64,000 nucleotides of DNA from Lunularia cruciata (Eukaryota > Streptophyta > Marchantiopsida > Lunulariales > Lunulariaceae): the NCBI GenBank assembly GCA_948567375.1, contig OX419756.1, forward strand, positions 14,389,001 to 14,453,000. The letters are read 5' to 3'. Positions 34,639 to 45,399 of the stretch are shown piece after piece (positions within the stretch are counted from its first letter, which is position 1; the number at the start of each line of letters is the position of its first letter). The notes under the pieces are model-generated. The model saw only the letters and a list, made by a program, of their open reading frames with translations. It was not told the origin of the DNA and did no database searches. The position numbers were made by a program, and so were the translations under genes.

Positions 34639-35113
34639 TCATATCAGAATGGACACTTCACTCCTCGAACTGGCATTCTCCTCTTCCCTTACCTTACTTG
34701 GACCCGCTTCACACTTCACCTTTTGCTTGGACCAAAATCCTCTCTGAATAGTAACCTTCTTCTCCTCTTGCTCTGGCACTTCGTCTTCTAACTTCACGTT
34801 ACTCTCTTCCTCTAGCTCCATTCAGACTTCTTCTTCTGCTGTGGGAACCAACATCATCTCCCCGCCTTCATTGCTGTCACTACTCGAGTCTCCACTTTGT
34901 AGTGTGAGCTCGGGTTCTTCCTCGCATTCCGAGTCTTTGGACTTGCACTTGGCTTTGCCTTCTGAGTCTTCTTCCAACAACGCGATTACCACCATACCTT
35001 TCCTCGGGTTTACTCTTCTGGTCTTCCGAGGTCTTGTCCTCTCAATGTCTTTGCCTTCTCCTTGTTGACTCCGCTTCTTTGACTTCAGAGTACTTATGTC
35101 CAACTGTGCTATC
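34639..35113 (-). pseudogene. F4c coiled-coil protein, charged N-terminal part
   Basis: Two adjacent frames give a very charged chain. The first, 34822-35115, has a basic stretch (KDIERTRPRKTRRVNPRKG) and then an acidic one (SECEEEPELTLQSGDSSSDS). The second, 34639-34821, is MELEEESNVKLEDEVPEQEE. The basic block resembles a nuclear localisation signal. The stretch 34121-34638 between this and the coiled coil shows further Glu/Lys-rich text broken by stops. Confidence 0.55.
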
Positions 35114-36435
35114 ATGCCATTTGTAGTGCTGCATCTAGATGCTCGGACACTAGAGTTCCAGTGATAGTAGTGAGAGTTATTTCAGTAGTTTCTCAAAGAC
35201 TACTTTCTGACGGTCAAATTTTGTGTTTGGGGTACTGACTTCACGGTGGGGCTCACCATCACTTTGCACCGTTTGCACTGTCAAGTGTGCCATCAGCGGG
35301 ACCGTTAGGGTTTCAGAGCTAGCCCAAGTCCAGGGGGTATAGTTTTGAAGTGAGCTCCAGAGAGGTCACTTCTCTGATGTTGAGCCTTCGAGTTCTTGGC
35401 TATGGTGGACAGAGGCCAGCAAGCGTCACTTGGAATCTCTATGCTTGAGTGGGTGTGGCTTGATTGTAATCAATGCCCAATTGTTGGTAGTTTATAGAGT
35501 GACAGATCAAGTACTGATCTGAGTTGAGTTGAGTTGAGAGTGGTAAGCAATTTGATACATCAGAGAAGTGAAGTTAGGGGGAAATTGGGTGCAAGAAATT
35601 TGAGTGTTGGTGGTATCTCCAAGCTTGGTGGATCGTTGGTAGCTCGATTCAATTTCAGGCAGACGGTGTGTGAAAGCACTAGCCAAATTTTGAGCAAAGA
35701 AGGAGCAAATTTTGAGCAACGGTTGTGATTTTGAGCTTAGAAGGTGAAGGCAAGACCAATTTGCTGCAAGTTGGGCTCAAAAAGTCAAATTGAAGGTGGA
35801 GTTATGAAGCTATTCTCATGAATTTGTGATTTGGAGAAACCCATGTTGTCAATTTGGCTTGAGTAGAAAGTTAGCGGGGAATTTGGTGAACATCCAACTT
35901 TAGGGTTTATGTCAGATTTTGGTTGGGATTTATGTCAGATTTTGGCCAGATTTCGAGGAGTTTTGCTAGTTTGGAGGACTTTCATAGATTTGGAGAAGTT
36001 TTGCCAATTTTGGAGGAGGTTTGAAGTGGCAAGAAGAAAGGCCTCATTTAGCTGAATTTAAGCATTGGGTTGTGGGCTATGAGAGGCTACAAAGGCCTAG
36101 AAGGGCCAGCAAGCCAGCTTGCTGGCATGAGGCTAGCTAGTTTAGAGTAGATCTTGGTCATTGGTTGGCAAAATCTGCCTTTCCTGCTAGATTGTGCGCA
36201 ACAGGCTTGACCCCTAGATCTCTTGTTCCTAGATTGGTGCCCTAGCCAACTGGTCCACCCTCACTTGTTGTCATAGTGACTGTGCCACTGTTATCTATAC
36301 ACATGTAGCTTTGGCTAGGAGAGGCAATTTGATCCCATTCTTGGTGATTCTGGTAGCTTAGGACTTAGATATAAACTTCTCTTATGTCAAATGCCAAATG
36401 GTGGCAGAGTCAATCCCGTGTTGTGTTATGAGATG
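35114..36435 (+). repeat. E1-family 5' fragment: repeat A + F5 + primer site
   Basis: Repeat A (about 35114-35555) is followed by F5 (to about 36404) and a Met-type primer-site candidate (TGGTGGCAGAGTCAA at 36404-36418). It matches 18975-20393 on the opposite strand. It lacks the first few bases of A. On the right it is fused to a truncated family-3 LTR at GAGATGG (36430-36436), an exact junction between two unrelated element families. No B copy follows A here. Confidence 0.8.
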
Positions 36436-37063
36436 GAGATATTATTTATATAGAGATAAAGGATGGTTCTATATTAGTCATGGTTAGCTAAATTTAGTCA
36501 TAGCTAAGATAGAGGGGACCTTACTTTAGAGGAAGTAGAAAAGATGAGCACCACTATTTTGGATTTTAGTGTGTTGACTTGGTATTATTCCTAGGTGTTT
36601 GGCTTTGAGGAAAGAGTTGAGAACTCTTAGGCCCGCAAGCCTTTTTGTTTTGGATTCTTCTTTAGTCCAAGGATAGCCCATGTGAAGGAATCCTTGACTT
36701 AGTGGTTGGGTCAAGATAAGACCACATGCTTGGGGGAATATGTCCATGTGAATGGATATTCCTTTCTACTTTTGACTTTACTTGACTTTAAGTCTAGTAA
36801 TTTGAGTTACTACGGTAATTAGTAACTTTGGTAGGTAACTATTTCACAAGTATATAAACAAGGGGTGAGGAGGTACTCATCATCCTTTCATTTTGCAACT
36901 TTCTTTCTCTCATTGAGTTCTCTAGTGAGCAATGTCTTGAGTCTTGGAGTGTTAGCCTTGGAGTAGTATGATGGAGTTGGGGTTCCTTATCTTCTTAGTC
37001 CATGGTGTGCTACCATAATAGCCATCAGAGGTTCATCATGAGTGAGAGATAGGCCGGCTCACA
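36436..37063 (+). repeat. E4 5' LTR (5'-truncated)
   Basis: It starts inside the LTR at GATATTATTTATATAG and ends CTCACA. The TATA box TATATAAA is at 36851-36858. It is closely similar to 28870-29506. Confidence 0.9.
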
Positions 37064-37067
37064 TTTT

Positions 37068-37085
37068 TGGTTCCGTTGCCAGGAC
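37068..37085 (+). promoter_or_regulatory. E4 primer-binding site (tRNA-Glu-like)
   Basis: TGGTTCCGTTGCCAGGAC. The first 13 bases match the expected plant tRNA-Glu complement and one later base differs. Same position as in E3 and E7. Confidence 0.8.
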
Positions 37086-38397
37086 CTCTCTAGAAGGCAA
37101 GATAATGTTCCGCGTTCAATTCTACATTAGGCAGAAGGACGCTATGAGAGCTCATTTGGAGAGAACATTAGGAGAGGAGAGGGCTGAACTTATGTTAGAG
37201 AACCAAGATCCATTTGTATACCATGTAGTTCTTTATGATGTCTTTGAGGTGATTTTGTATATCTTATACACATGAGAGGAATTAGAGAGATTGTGTGAGG
37301 TGGATTGCAGATTTTGGGGATTAAGGTGATTTTGGGCAAAATTTCAAGTTTGAGATCTGGACTTGAAATTTCTACACATGATAGCTTGGGTTATTTTTCA
37401 ATTAGAAAACTTGAAATTATTGTGAGAGCTACAATGTGCACTGGGCTAAAATATTTGAAAGTTGATAGGGTAAAGTGTTCCCGCAACTGCATGCTCTCTG
37501 GAAGATTGTACAGAGTCTGCCATTTCTTCAATTTTCAGTGAAGTTTCCTGAAAATTTTCAACAAAATTAAGTGCATTGTATCCTACCTGCTGCCACAAAA
37601 ATTAGAGAGAGATCGTTCTTGCACAGGGAGGTATGAGTTTTTGAAGTGGGGGGGGGGGTGGTTTTTAGACCAAATCTGAAATATGTGTACTGAATAGAAA
37701 GGTGTCTAGGCCAAATAACTCAATGAAAATATCTGAAATTTTTCAAAGAGGAACACCCTAGAGTTGTGATCAAGAATGCAAAATTTCAGAGGATTGTGAC
37801 CTACAAGTTGGGAACTTTGAGTGACATTCTGAGGAAGGGTCAATTTTGCAAAGTGGAGATCTCATGCATGAGGAGTTTGAGATCAACAAAAAGCATGTTG
37901 GAGTGTTTAGATTCATCTTGGGAACATGGAGTGTCATCAAGAGTGGAAATTGAGATAATGCAAAGTTCCCCAAGGGTTTGAGGTGATTGTAGGGGTGTAT
38001 TTGAGGAAAAGAGAGTTTACAATAGAATTTGAAAAGAGTGTTGAGAGGATCCAAAAACCTACACCACTTGGAGGAAAGAGTGTCTAAGTGCTTTCTATGT
38101 GGAGAGAAGGGACATAAGGCAAGTTCATGTTCATTGACCTTTGAGAGCAAGAGATTGAGTGAAAGGAGAGGCTTACTTGACTTGGGTTTGCATGTTGGAC
38201 CTTCTTCACCAAGATTGGGAGGGAGAAGATCTAAGACCAAGGAGTTGTGTGAGGTTTGTGGAGTTGAAGGACTTCCAAAACAACATGAGTGTAGTGGAGT
38301 AAAATCACTTTTGGAGACTTTGGTGAAGGATCTTGGAGAGAGTCTTAGTACAGCTACAGAAATACTACCACCTTCATCAGCTAGTTCTCAAGATTAG
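37086..38397 (+). pseudogene. E4 extra ORF upstream of gag (zinc-knuckle protein)
   Basis: Conceptual frames at 37042-37275 (FRVQFYIRQKDAMRAHL, EERAELMLENQDPFVY), 37305-37541, 37766-37981 and 38029-38397 appear to form one ancestral protein of roughly 400 residues. The C-terminal part carries a CCHC knuckle (CFLCGEKGHKASSC near 38090-38130) and a second Cys/His cluster (CEVCGVEG..KQHEC near 38250-38290). It is separated from gag by about 230 bp. Ogre/Tat elements are known to have an ORF before gag. Whether this one is related is unknown. Confidence 0.62.
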
Positions 38398-38627
38398 TGA
38401 TGGAGATAATCTTTCAACTTATGGATAAACTATCCATGAGGGTTTGATTAATATGCACTCTAGGATTTGATGTTGCTATAGAAATCTTGGAGCAGTGTGA
38501 GCCTTTTGTGTTCCCTAGGGTGGATTACTCTCAAATGGTGTTAGTCATGTACGTACTCTATAAGCTATAGAGTGAGAGAAAAGAAAAGAAAAAAAATTGA
38601 GAGAAAGAAAGATAGTGAGAGGTTAAG
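38398..38627 (+). other. E4 intergenic segment with purine tract before gag
   Basis: Non-coding, conserved with 30383-30612. It ends in a run of about 55 purines broken only by a few T (38570-38625) directly before the gag ATG. It might act in translation of gag from a long RNA or as an internal plus-strand primer. Confidence 0.55.
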
Positions 38628-39904
38628 ATGGGGAAACTTCCGGTTTTCTTTGGCAAGGATGGAGAAGATGTGGAGGCCTTTGTGAGAGACTTCAAGAGAG
38701 CTTGCATAGAAAACAATGAGAGGAGGAAGAATGAGTGGGCCTCATTATTACCAGATTTCTTTGAGGATGCAACACTTACATGGTATGAGTCAAAATACCA
38801 AAAAAGAGAGAGGAGAGATAGGGAAGAGGAGTCTTGGGAGACTTTGACTTAAGCACTCATTGAGAACTTTCTTCCTGATGAGAGTTATGAGAGATTGATG
38901 AGTAAGTTTACATTTCTCAGCAAGGAGATGGAGAGAAAGCGAGAGTCTATGTGGAAAGAGTGAAAAAGTTAGAGTCCAGATTTTGCATAGTGTTGAGGAA
39001 GGGTGGGGATGATGTGGAGACTACAATGATTGGCATAGGGGCCATGCTCACCAAGAATTTTGTGGGAGGGTTGAGACCACAAATAAGAAGCAAGGTGAGA
39101 TATGAGAAACCTTCATCCAAGGTTGAAGCTATCAAGATCGCAATTTGTATGGAGGAGAGTTTGGAAGGGGATGAGAGTGATTTGGTGGTGAAGGAGGTTA
39201 TGCATCCGCCTCAAGGCTACAAGTATGGTGGAACTTCTGATACTTTGGTGACAAGGGTTGCACCACAAGTAGAAGTTGCTCCAATTCTTGCACCTTCACC
39301 AAAGGATCTACTTCAAACCATCACAGAACCACTTGGGGATCTCAAGATCAATGTGGTGCAACTATGGGAGAAGAGAGAGGTGGATCAGAATGTAGGGAGA
39401 GGGCCTAGGAGTTATGGAAACTATCCACATAGAGGAGTTCAACCAGCCAACAATTTCAATGATAGAAATTGTTTTGGTTGTGGAGGAAGAGGCCATATCC
39501 AAAGGAATTGCCCAAATTCCACTTACCATGGAAGAAGAAGTTATGAGGGAGCCAATAGAGGGACAGAGGGTGGTAGTGAAACCCAAGTGGATCCTAATCC
39601 AAACAAAGGAAAGGGGATAGCATCCATAGATGTGGTGGAGAGCAAGTATGAGAAAGGAGAGTGCTCAAACTCCAAGAGTCTTAATTTGGAGCTTTTGGCA
39701 GAAGAGAAGAAGAGAGCTCGTTTTGCAGAGGATGTTCACTCTTCTCAAGGATTTACTCCAAGCAAGGATACTCCTATGTCTACTAGGAGCACTCGCACCT
39801 CAACACCATCAACAAAAAAGACTCCAAGGAAGAAGTTGGGGATAGAGGATTTTCTGGATTTCAAAGCAACAATGGAACTACAATGTGTTGGAGGATGTTG
39901 GTAG
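38628..39904 (+). pseudogene. E4 Gag
   Basis: ATG at 38628 (MGKLPVFFGKDGED). The capsid domain has ATLTWYESKYQ. There is an in-frame stop at 38850 and a small shift near 38915, then an open frame at 38951-39904 (317 codons). That frame has the matrix-distal part, a CCHC knuckle (CFGCGGRGHIQRNC near 39472-39515) and a Ser/Thr/Lys-rich tail. It overlaps the next frame by a shift at about 39890. Gag would package the RNA. Confidence 0.88.
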
Positions 39905-40385
39905 TCACAAGGCTAACATCATAATGGGCCAATTGATTGCTTTGAACCCTACCTTGAGAAAGGAGCTTAGAGGTGGTTTGAGTTCTACAAGGAGCAAGAG
40001 GAAGAAGAAGGCAAACATTCCATTATCAATGGGAATGGTGGATGCCAAGCCAACACCATGGGAGGCTTGTGAATATACCTCCAAGATTGATGTGAAAGTG
40101 AATGGTCATAACATCAAGGATGTATTGGTTGATGGAGAATCAGCAGTAAATGCCATGTCAGAAAGGTTGATGAAGAAGTTGGGTATGATACCTTCAAGAT
40201 CTTCAACATTTGTGGTGAGCATGGCAAACAAGCAACAAGTTCGACCAATAGGGGTGATGGATAAAGTGGTAGTTTCAGTTATGGGAGTTCAAAATCTCAT
40301 GACTTTCCAAGTCTTGAAGGATTCAAGCTATGACTTACTTCTTGGGAGGCCATGGTTGAGAGTAGTACACACAAAGGGTACTTGA
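39885..40385 (+). pseudogene. E4 aspartic protease
   Basis: A basic linker (STRSKRKKKANIPLS) precedes a retropepsin with active site LVDGESAVNAMSERLM, where Gly of DGG has become Glu. The flap and C-terminal region (TFVVSMANKQQV, YDLLLGRPWLR) are intact. It would cut the Gag-Pol chain. The Gly-to-Glu change probably inactivates it. A stop at 40383 separates it from RT. Confidence 0.86.
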
Positions 40386-42312
40386 GGATTGGGCCATCAA
40401 ACCATAGAGTCACAATTCCTGTGACTAACACCACCAACACTTCACATTCAGATACACCATCTTCTGATTATTGAGAATCAGATTCTGGGAAGGAGCTTCA
40501 AGTGTGGACACAAGCATGGAAGAGGAGACTTCCACGGAGGAGGATGAATCTGAATCTGATTCAGATGTGTATCCTTTGTGTGCTATGGATTTTGCATCTA
40601 AGCCAGAGGTTTTGAAGGACCTAGACAAATCACCATTGATACTTGAGGAGGTAGAGAGAAGGTTAGCTACCCTCAAGTATGACCCAAATGTTACCAAGGA
40701 GGAGAAGGTGAGATTTGAGGAGATTTTCTGCAAGTTCATCCATGCTTTTAGTTACAAGGATTTGAAGGAAGTCACCTTGGAGGAGCACAAGATAGAGGTG
40801 GAGTCACATGCAAGACCAATCCGCCAAAAGCAACGTCGCATTAGCCCACCAATATCTTTGGTTGTGAAGGAGGAGATTGATAAGCTCAAGGAAGCTGGAT
40901 TTATCTTTGAGATAGAGAATTCAGAATGGATGTCTCCAATTGTCATTGTGAAGAAAAAGAATGGCAAACTTTGGGTATGTGTGGATTACAAGAAGCTCAA
41001 TGCTGTTACCAAGAAGGACTACTACCCATTGCCATTCATTGATGAGATCTTGGAGGAGGTTGCAGGTCATGAGAGGTACAGTTTTGGAGATGGTTATAGT
41101 GGATATAACCAAATCAAGATTGCACCAGAGCATCAACAACTCACCACATTCACCACACCTTGGGGAACTTACGCTTTCAAGGTCATGCCTTTTGGGCTTT
41201 GCAATGCTCCAACCACATTCCAACGGTTCATGAACAAGGTATTTGAACCTTTCATTGGGAAATTTGTGAGAGACTTCATTGATGACTTTTGTGTCTATGG
41301 GAGCAAGGAGGAGCACTTTGAGCACCTAATCAAAGTCTTGCAACGCTTGGATGAGGCAAATGCATCAATCAGCCCAGAGAAGTGCATTTTTGGATGTGAA
41401 GAAGGTCTACTTTTGGGGCACATCATCTCCAAGGATGGAATAGCAGTTGATCCTGAGAAGGTGAGGAAAATCTCAGACCTTCCATTCCCTTCAAGCTTGA
41501 CAAAGTTACGCCAATTCTTGGGGATGGTTGGATACTATAGGAGGTTCATCTTCTCATTTTCCAACAAGGCTTATGCATTGACCATCTACATGAAGAAGAG
41601 TGTAGATAACATGGTGATTTTGGAGGACAAGGAGGCTCTCAAAGCTTTTGAGGAGCTCAAGCAATCCCTTGTTGTAGCTCCAATTCTTGCTAAACGTGAT
41701 TGGAGTAAGCCTTTCATCCTCTACACTGATGCTTCTAATGTAGCCATAGGATGCACTCTTAGTCAATTAGACCAAGATGGGCATGATCATTCAATAGCTT
41801 ATGCTAGTAGGCAGATGGTTTCAGCAGAGAAGAACTACTCTGTCACAGAGAGAGAAGAGTTGGCAGTGATCTTTGGTCTCAAGAAGTTTAGACACTACTT
41901 GATTGGAGGGAAAGCCACCATTGTCACGGATCACAAGGCTTTGAAGTATATCTTCAACAAGCCTAATGTTGAAGGGAGACTAGCAAGGTGGATGATACTC
42001 TTGTCTGAGTATGACTACACCATTGAAGATAGGCCAGGAAAGAAACATGCAAATGCTGATTTGTTATCTAGAGCCTATGATCATGATGGAGATGAGCTAG
42101 TGGATGATTCCTTCCCAGATGAGGAGCTCATGACAATCTTAATCACTCAAGAGGTTCCAATGGAGTACAAGGAGATTGTGGATTTTGTGACAAGAGGTAA
42201 CTATCTAGAAGGGATGCATGCTAGGGAGAGGAAGGCCCTTGCAGCAAGATCTAGACCTTACACAATGGTGGAGGATATTCTTTTTCACCAAGGAGCAGAT
42301 GGTCTACTTTGA
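40386..42312 (+). CDS. E4 reverse transcriptase-RNase H
   Basis: The 613-codon open frame is counted from ATG 40471; the pol chain probably began upstream without its own start. An acidic leader (EEETSTEEDESESDSD) comes first. The RT follows: GFIFEIENSEWMSPIVIV, VCVDYKKLNAVTKK, DGYSGYNQIKI, MPFGLCNAPTTF, and the catalytic FIDDFCVYG at 41275-41301. The thumb is FLGMVGYYRRFI. RNase H follows, with LYTDASNVAIGCTL, VTEREELAVIFGLKKF, TDHKALKYIF and HANADLLSRAY. All catalytic acidic residues seen are kept. The frame ends at a TGA (42310-42312) where an Arg codon is expected, just before the integrase zinc finger. Confidence 0.93.
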
Positions 42313-42318
42313 AGAGCA

Positions 42319-43351
42319 ATGGGTAAGGAAGAGTCTATCTTACTCATAAAGGAGTTTAATGAAGGTTTAGTATGTGGAGGACACTTTGCAGGAAAGGTGA
42401 CTGCTTTCAAGATTCTAGATGCAAGTTACCATTGGAGAGGGATTTTCAAGGATTGTCTTGATTATTGCAAAACTTGTCATGTTTGTCAAGCTTTTGCTAG
42501 AAAGTCTACATCCACTCCACCACTTAGATCAATTCCATTACTATGACCTTTTGAGAAGTGGGGAATTGATTTTGTAGGTCCTCTCAATAGAACCCCAAGG
42601 AACAATCGGTACATTGTGGTAGTTACTGATTACCTTACCAAGTGGGTTGAGGCTAGACCATTGAGGGACAAGAATGAAGATGAAGTGGGTAGATTTCTTT
42701 GTGAACGCATTATCATTAGGTTTGGATGCACTTTGGAGTTGGTTTTTGATAGAGGAGGAGAGTTTACAAGAAGCATTACTACAGCCATGCTACGACATTT
42801 CTCTATCACACATAGAGTAACTACATCCTATAAGCCAAATTCTAATGGCTTGGCAGAGAGAACCAATCAGACCTTGTGCATGATGTTGGCCAAAGATGCA
42901 GAAATGGAGGGGGCTAAACATCATTGGGACAAGAGGATTCATGTAGTTTTGTGGGAGTATAGAACAACCATGAAGACTTCTACCGGATATTCTCCATTTC
43001 AATTGGTGTATGGTATTGAGTCTACCTTACCTATTCACTTTGATCTTCCTACCTTCCATTGCATTCATAAGAGATTGAAGAAAGCACAAGGAGGTGATGC
43101 ACAGAAGTCAAGGAAGGATCAACTCATGGAGTTGGAAGAGGCAAGAGCAGTTGCTATGGTTTGAGTGGAGCAAGCCCAAAGGAAACAAAAGGAGAGCTAT
43201 GACAAGAGGCAAGGCAAGAAGAAGGTGGAGCCTTTCAAAGAAGGTGATTGAGTAATGTTGTTTGATTCCATTCGATTCAAGAGAGTGCAAAAGAAGTTTT
43301 TGCCTAAGTACTTTGGACCTTTCATAGTGAGAAGTTGTGGGGCAATTACAC
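42319..43351 (+). pseudogene. E4 integrase, main part
   Basis: The zinc-binding part is at 42319-42530 (GGHFAGKV, SYHWRG, CKTCHVCQ), with a stop at 42544. The DDE core has first Asp in GIDFVGPLN, second Asp in LVFDRGGEF and Glu in NGLAERTNQTL. The open frame is 42616-43164. The C-terminal GPY/F module (FLPKYFGPFIVR) is near 43300-43330. It is interrupted at 43351 by F4d and resumes at 45268. There is no chromodomain. Confidence 0.9.
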
Positions 43352-44144
43352 TGTGACAACCCGGCAAATATCACTTTTGCGGTAATCGGGTAAGTAAAGT
43401 TCGTTCCCGCAGAGATACGAGTCAGAAATGTCCAAATACGAAGCAAAGTAACAATTTCAGTTCTTCTTGAGTTCTTCTTTAGTCTCTCAGGTAGAAACCA
43501 CACCCAGAAGAGAGTAACAAGCACTGACTTGCAGTCTTGTCACAAATTAACACTCCATAATCACAACTTCATCAAATCTTTCCAAGCAATCTTGATTGTG
43601 ATGATTCAGGCTCTCCCGAAAATGGCACTTCACTGCAAAACGACTTTGCCTCAGAATTGTGTTCCACCCTTCCACTGAAGGCACAACTTCCTCAATCTAA
43701 ATTGCTTCACATCAACTTCGCACTGCACTCACAAATGCAGAATACTACCAACACTACAATTCTTCTCAGATTTGTCAAGGCATTGCTTCGATTGCACTTC
43801 ACTCAGGATCAAACACACAGAATGAAGATCAAGGCTGTGGAATCCAACATCCAACAAGCACACTGACTTGCAATTTGAATTTCTCCAAACATTCACAACC
43901 ACAAATACAAAGTTGATACTCGGAATCAAGCTCAAACGACAAGCACTGCTTCACTGCACTTCGCTTTATCTATTCTCAGAAGTAATGAGCACTGAACAAC
44001 AATTTCCTGCAAATGCCACTCTTAAATAGTGGAGCAATCGACAGTTCTAACAACTATACCATTCTACAACAACTGTTCTAACCTGCAGATCCGAAATGAC
44101 AATGCACCTCTTCATATCTGTCTCTTCAAATCTCAAATCGGTTA

Positions 44145-44459
44145 CTAATCCGATCCGATGTCTACTTCTTCCTTGTCTTTCAACCTTGAACCCGAAGTAA
44201 TCTTACTTCCTACTATTCTGTCCTCGGGTTTCACATCTCCTACTTCCTCCACTAATTCTAACATTTCTCCTTCCTGATATGAAATTCCTATCATAGTTAA
44301 GCCTTCTAAATCTCTATCTCCCGACCCACTCTTCTCTAAAGTGTCAAATGTCAAATCCGAAGACACCTGCACTTCTATCTCTCTTACCTCGGGTTTCACT
44401 ACTATCAATTCTTTTACTAATTCTAATGTGTCATTGTCAAGAATTGTAATTGAAAGCAT
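44145..44459 (-). pseudogene. F4d acidic ORF
   Basis: 104 codons. The N-terminal part reads MLSITILDNDTLELVKEL, followed by TLEKSGSGDRDLEGL and the end KDKEEVDIGSD. It shares its last 90 residues with the coiled-coil protein of long family-4 copies, but its N-terminus differs. Function unknown. Confidence 0.55.
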
Positions 44460-44739
44460 GGATACACTATCTACACCTTCGATTTATAACCCAGTTTCCC
44501 CTAATCACTCATGTTACTAACTCGAAGACACTTACAGTCTGATCCTGCACTTCGGGTTTATTCACTACTGCTATTTCTCCTTCAATTCAGGTTCCATCTT
44601 CAATTAGAACTGAAATTGAAGTCATGTGTATCCTAACTATCTTCTTTCTCTACTCTAACTTCCTCTGATCCCTCTCGCAAAACTCCCGAAGTCACCTTCA
44701 CTGCACTCCGAGGTCCGGCTACCTCTGATTTAGTCATTT

Positions 44740-44860
44740 TCATCTTGAGGCAAAGTCTCATGACCCGAAGTCATGTAAACCCGAAGTACGAAGTATGAAG
44801 TCCGAAGTACGAAGTCACATTGACCCGAAGACACTTTGACCCAAAGTACATCTACTCCCG
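44740..44860. repeat. Short CGAAGT-type repeats in F4d
   Basis: Clustered copies of CCGAAGTA/C and CGAAGTC (for example 44763-44830) in irregular spacing. The other family-4 units have counterparts at 17700-17760 and, as reverse complement, at 46550-46610. It could be a local slippage-derived enhancer-like array in the LTR. Confidence 0.5.
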
Positions 44861-45267
44861 AAACTTTAAATGCTTGTTACTTCTTCTACAAACCTTCAAA
44901 CTTTGCGATTTTGGTGGCAATGGAAAGCCTTGAACAAGACGTTTCCAACGAGATATAGCACGCTTGATTTGGACTTATGGTCATTGAGATATGGCCCCCG
45001 CAAGAATCCTGACCTGCAACTTCTATTTCTCCTTCGGCGTCTGCCCTCCTTAACGTCTGCTCCGAGTTTTTCCCTCCTCTGACACGAAGTAAGCTTCTTC
45101 GGGTCTGATCCAAACCGAGCCATTCTTCCTCTTACATGAAGTCGATTTCCTCGGGTTTGATCAAATCACAAGTTTATACTCATTTCTTCTCCATTTGGTT
45201 TCAATTTGGTTTCAGCAAGGCACTTCTTCTTCAAAACTCGTCCAAAATGAAAAATGTGGGTACCACA

Positions 45268-45399
45268 TACACCTATGATCTCAAGGAGTTGGGAGGAAGA
45301 CACTTTGATAGTGTTAACCATGATAAGTTGAAGATGTACCATAGAAGGTAGAGAGACCTTCACTTTGAGGACAAAGTGAAAACTTAGTCCGGGGCTAAA
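45268..45399 (+). pseudogene. E4 integrase C-terminal tail and 3' UTR
   Basis: The last residues (YDLKELGGRHFDSVNHDKL, KMYHRR, stop at 45349) finish the integrase chain. The 3' UTR ends TTAGTCCGGGGCTAAA before the 3' LTR and serves as a weak polypurine-tract candidate. Confidence 0.75.

Larger units (their letters stand above)
32634..35113 (-). mobile_element. F4c: long family-4 copy with coiled-coil ORF
   Basis: The 3' terminus TGTGACAACC (plus strand) is shared with the other family-4 copies, as is the first part up to about 33640 (TATA-like TATTTAAG near 33303). Beyond it the sequence differs from the short units: a long coding region continues to about 35113, where repeat A of the E1 family starts. 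The 5' end is therefore truncated. No integrase, RT or protease motif was found, so it would be non-autonomous if it is an LTR element. Confidence 0.72.
43352..45267 (-). mobile_element. F4d: 1.9-kb family-4 unit inserted in E4 integrase
   Basis: 1,916 bp, ends TGTGACAACCCGGC and GGTACCACA, with a perfect 5-bp duplication TACAC (43347-43351 and 45268-45272). Removing it restores the integrase reading across GAITL/YTYDL. A TATA-like TATTTAAG (minus) is near 44022-44030. The acidic ORF remnant is at 44145-44459. There are no internal terminal repeats and no pol motifs, so it is best explained as a solo LTR or a very small non-autonomous LTR element. Confidence 0.87.
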
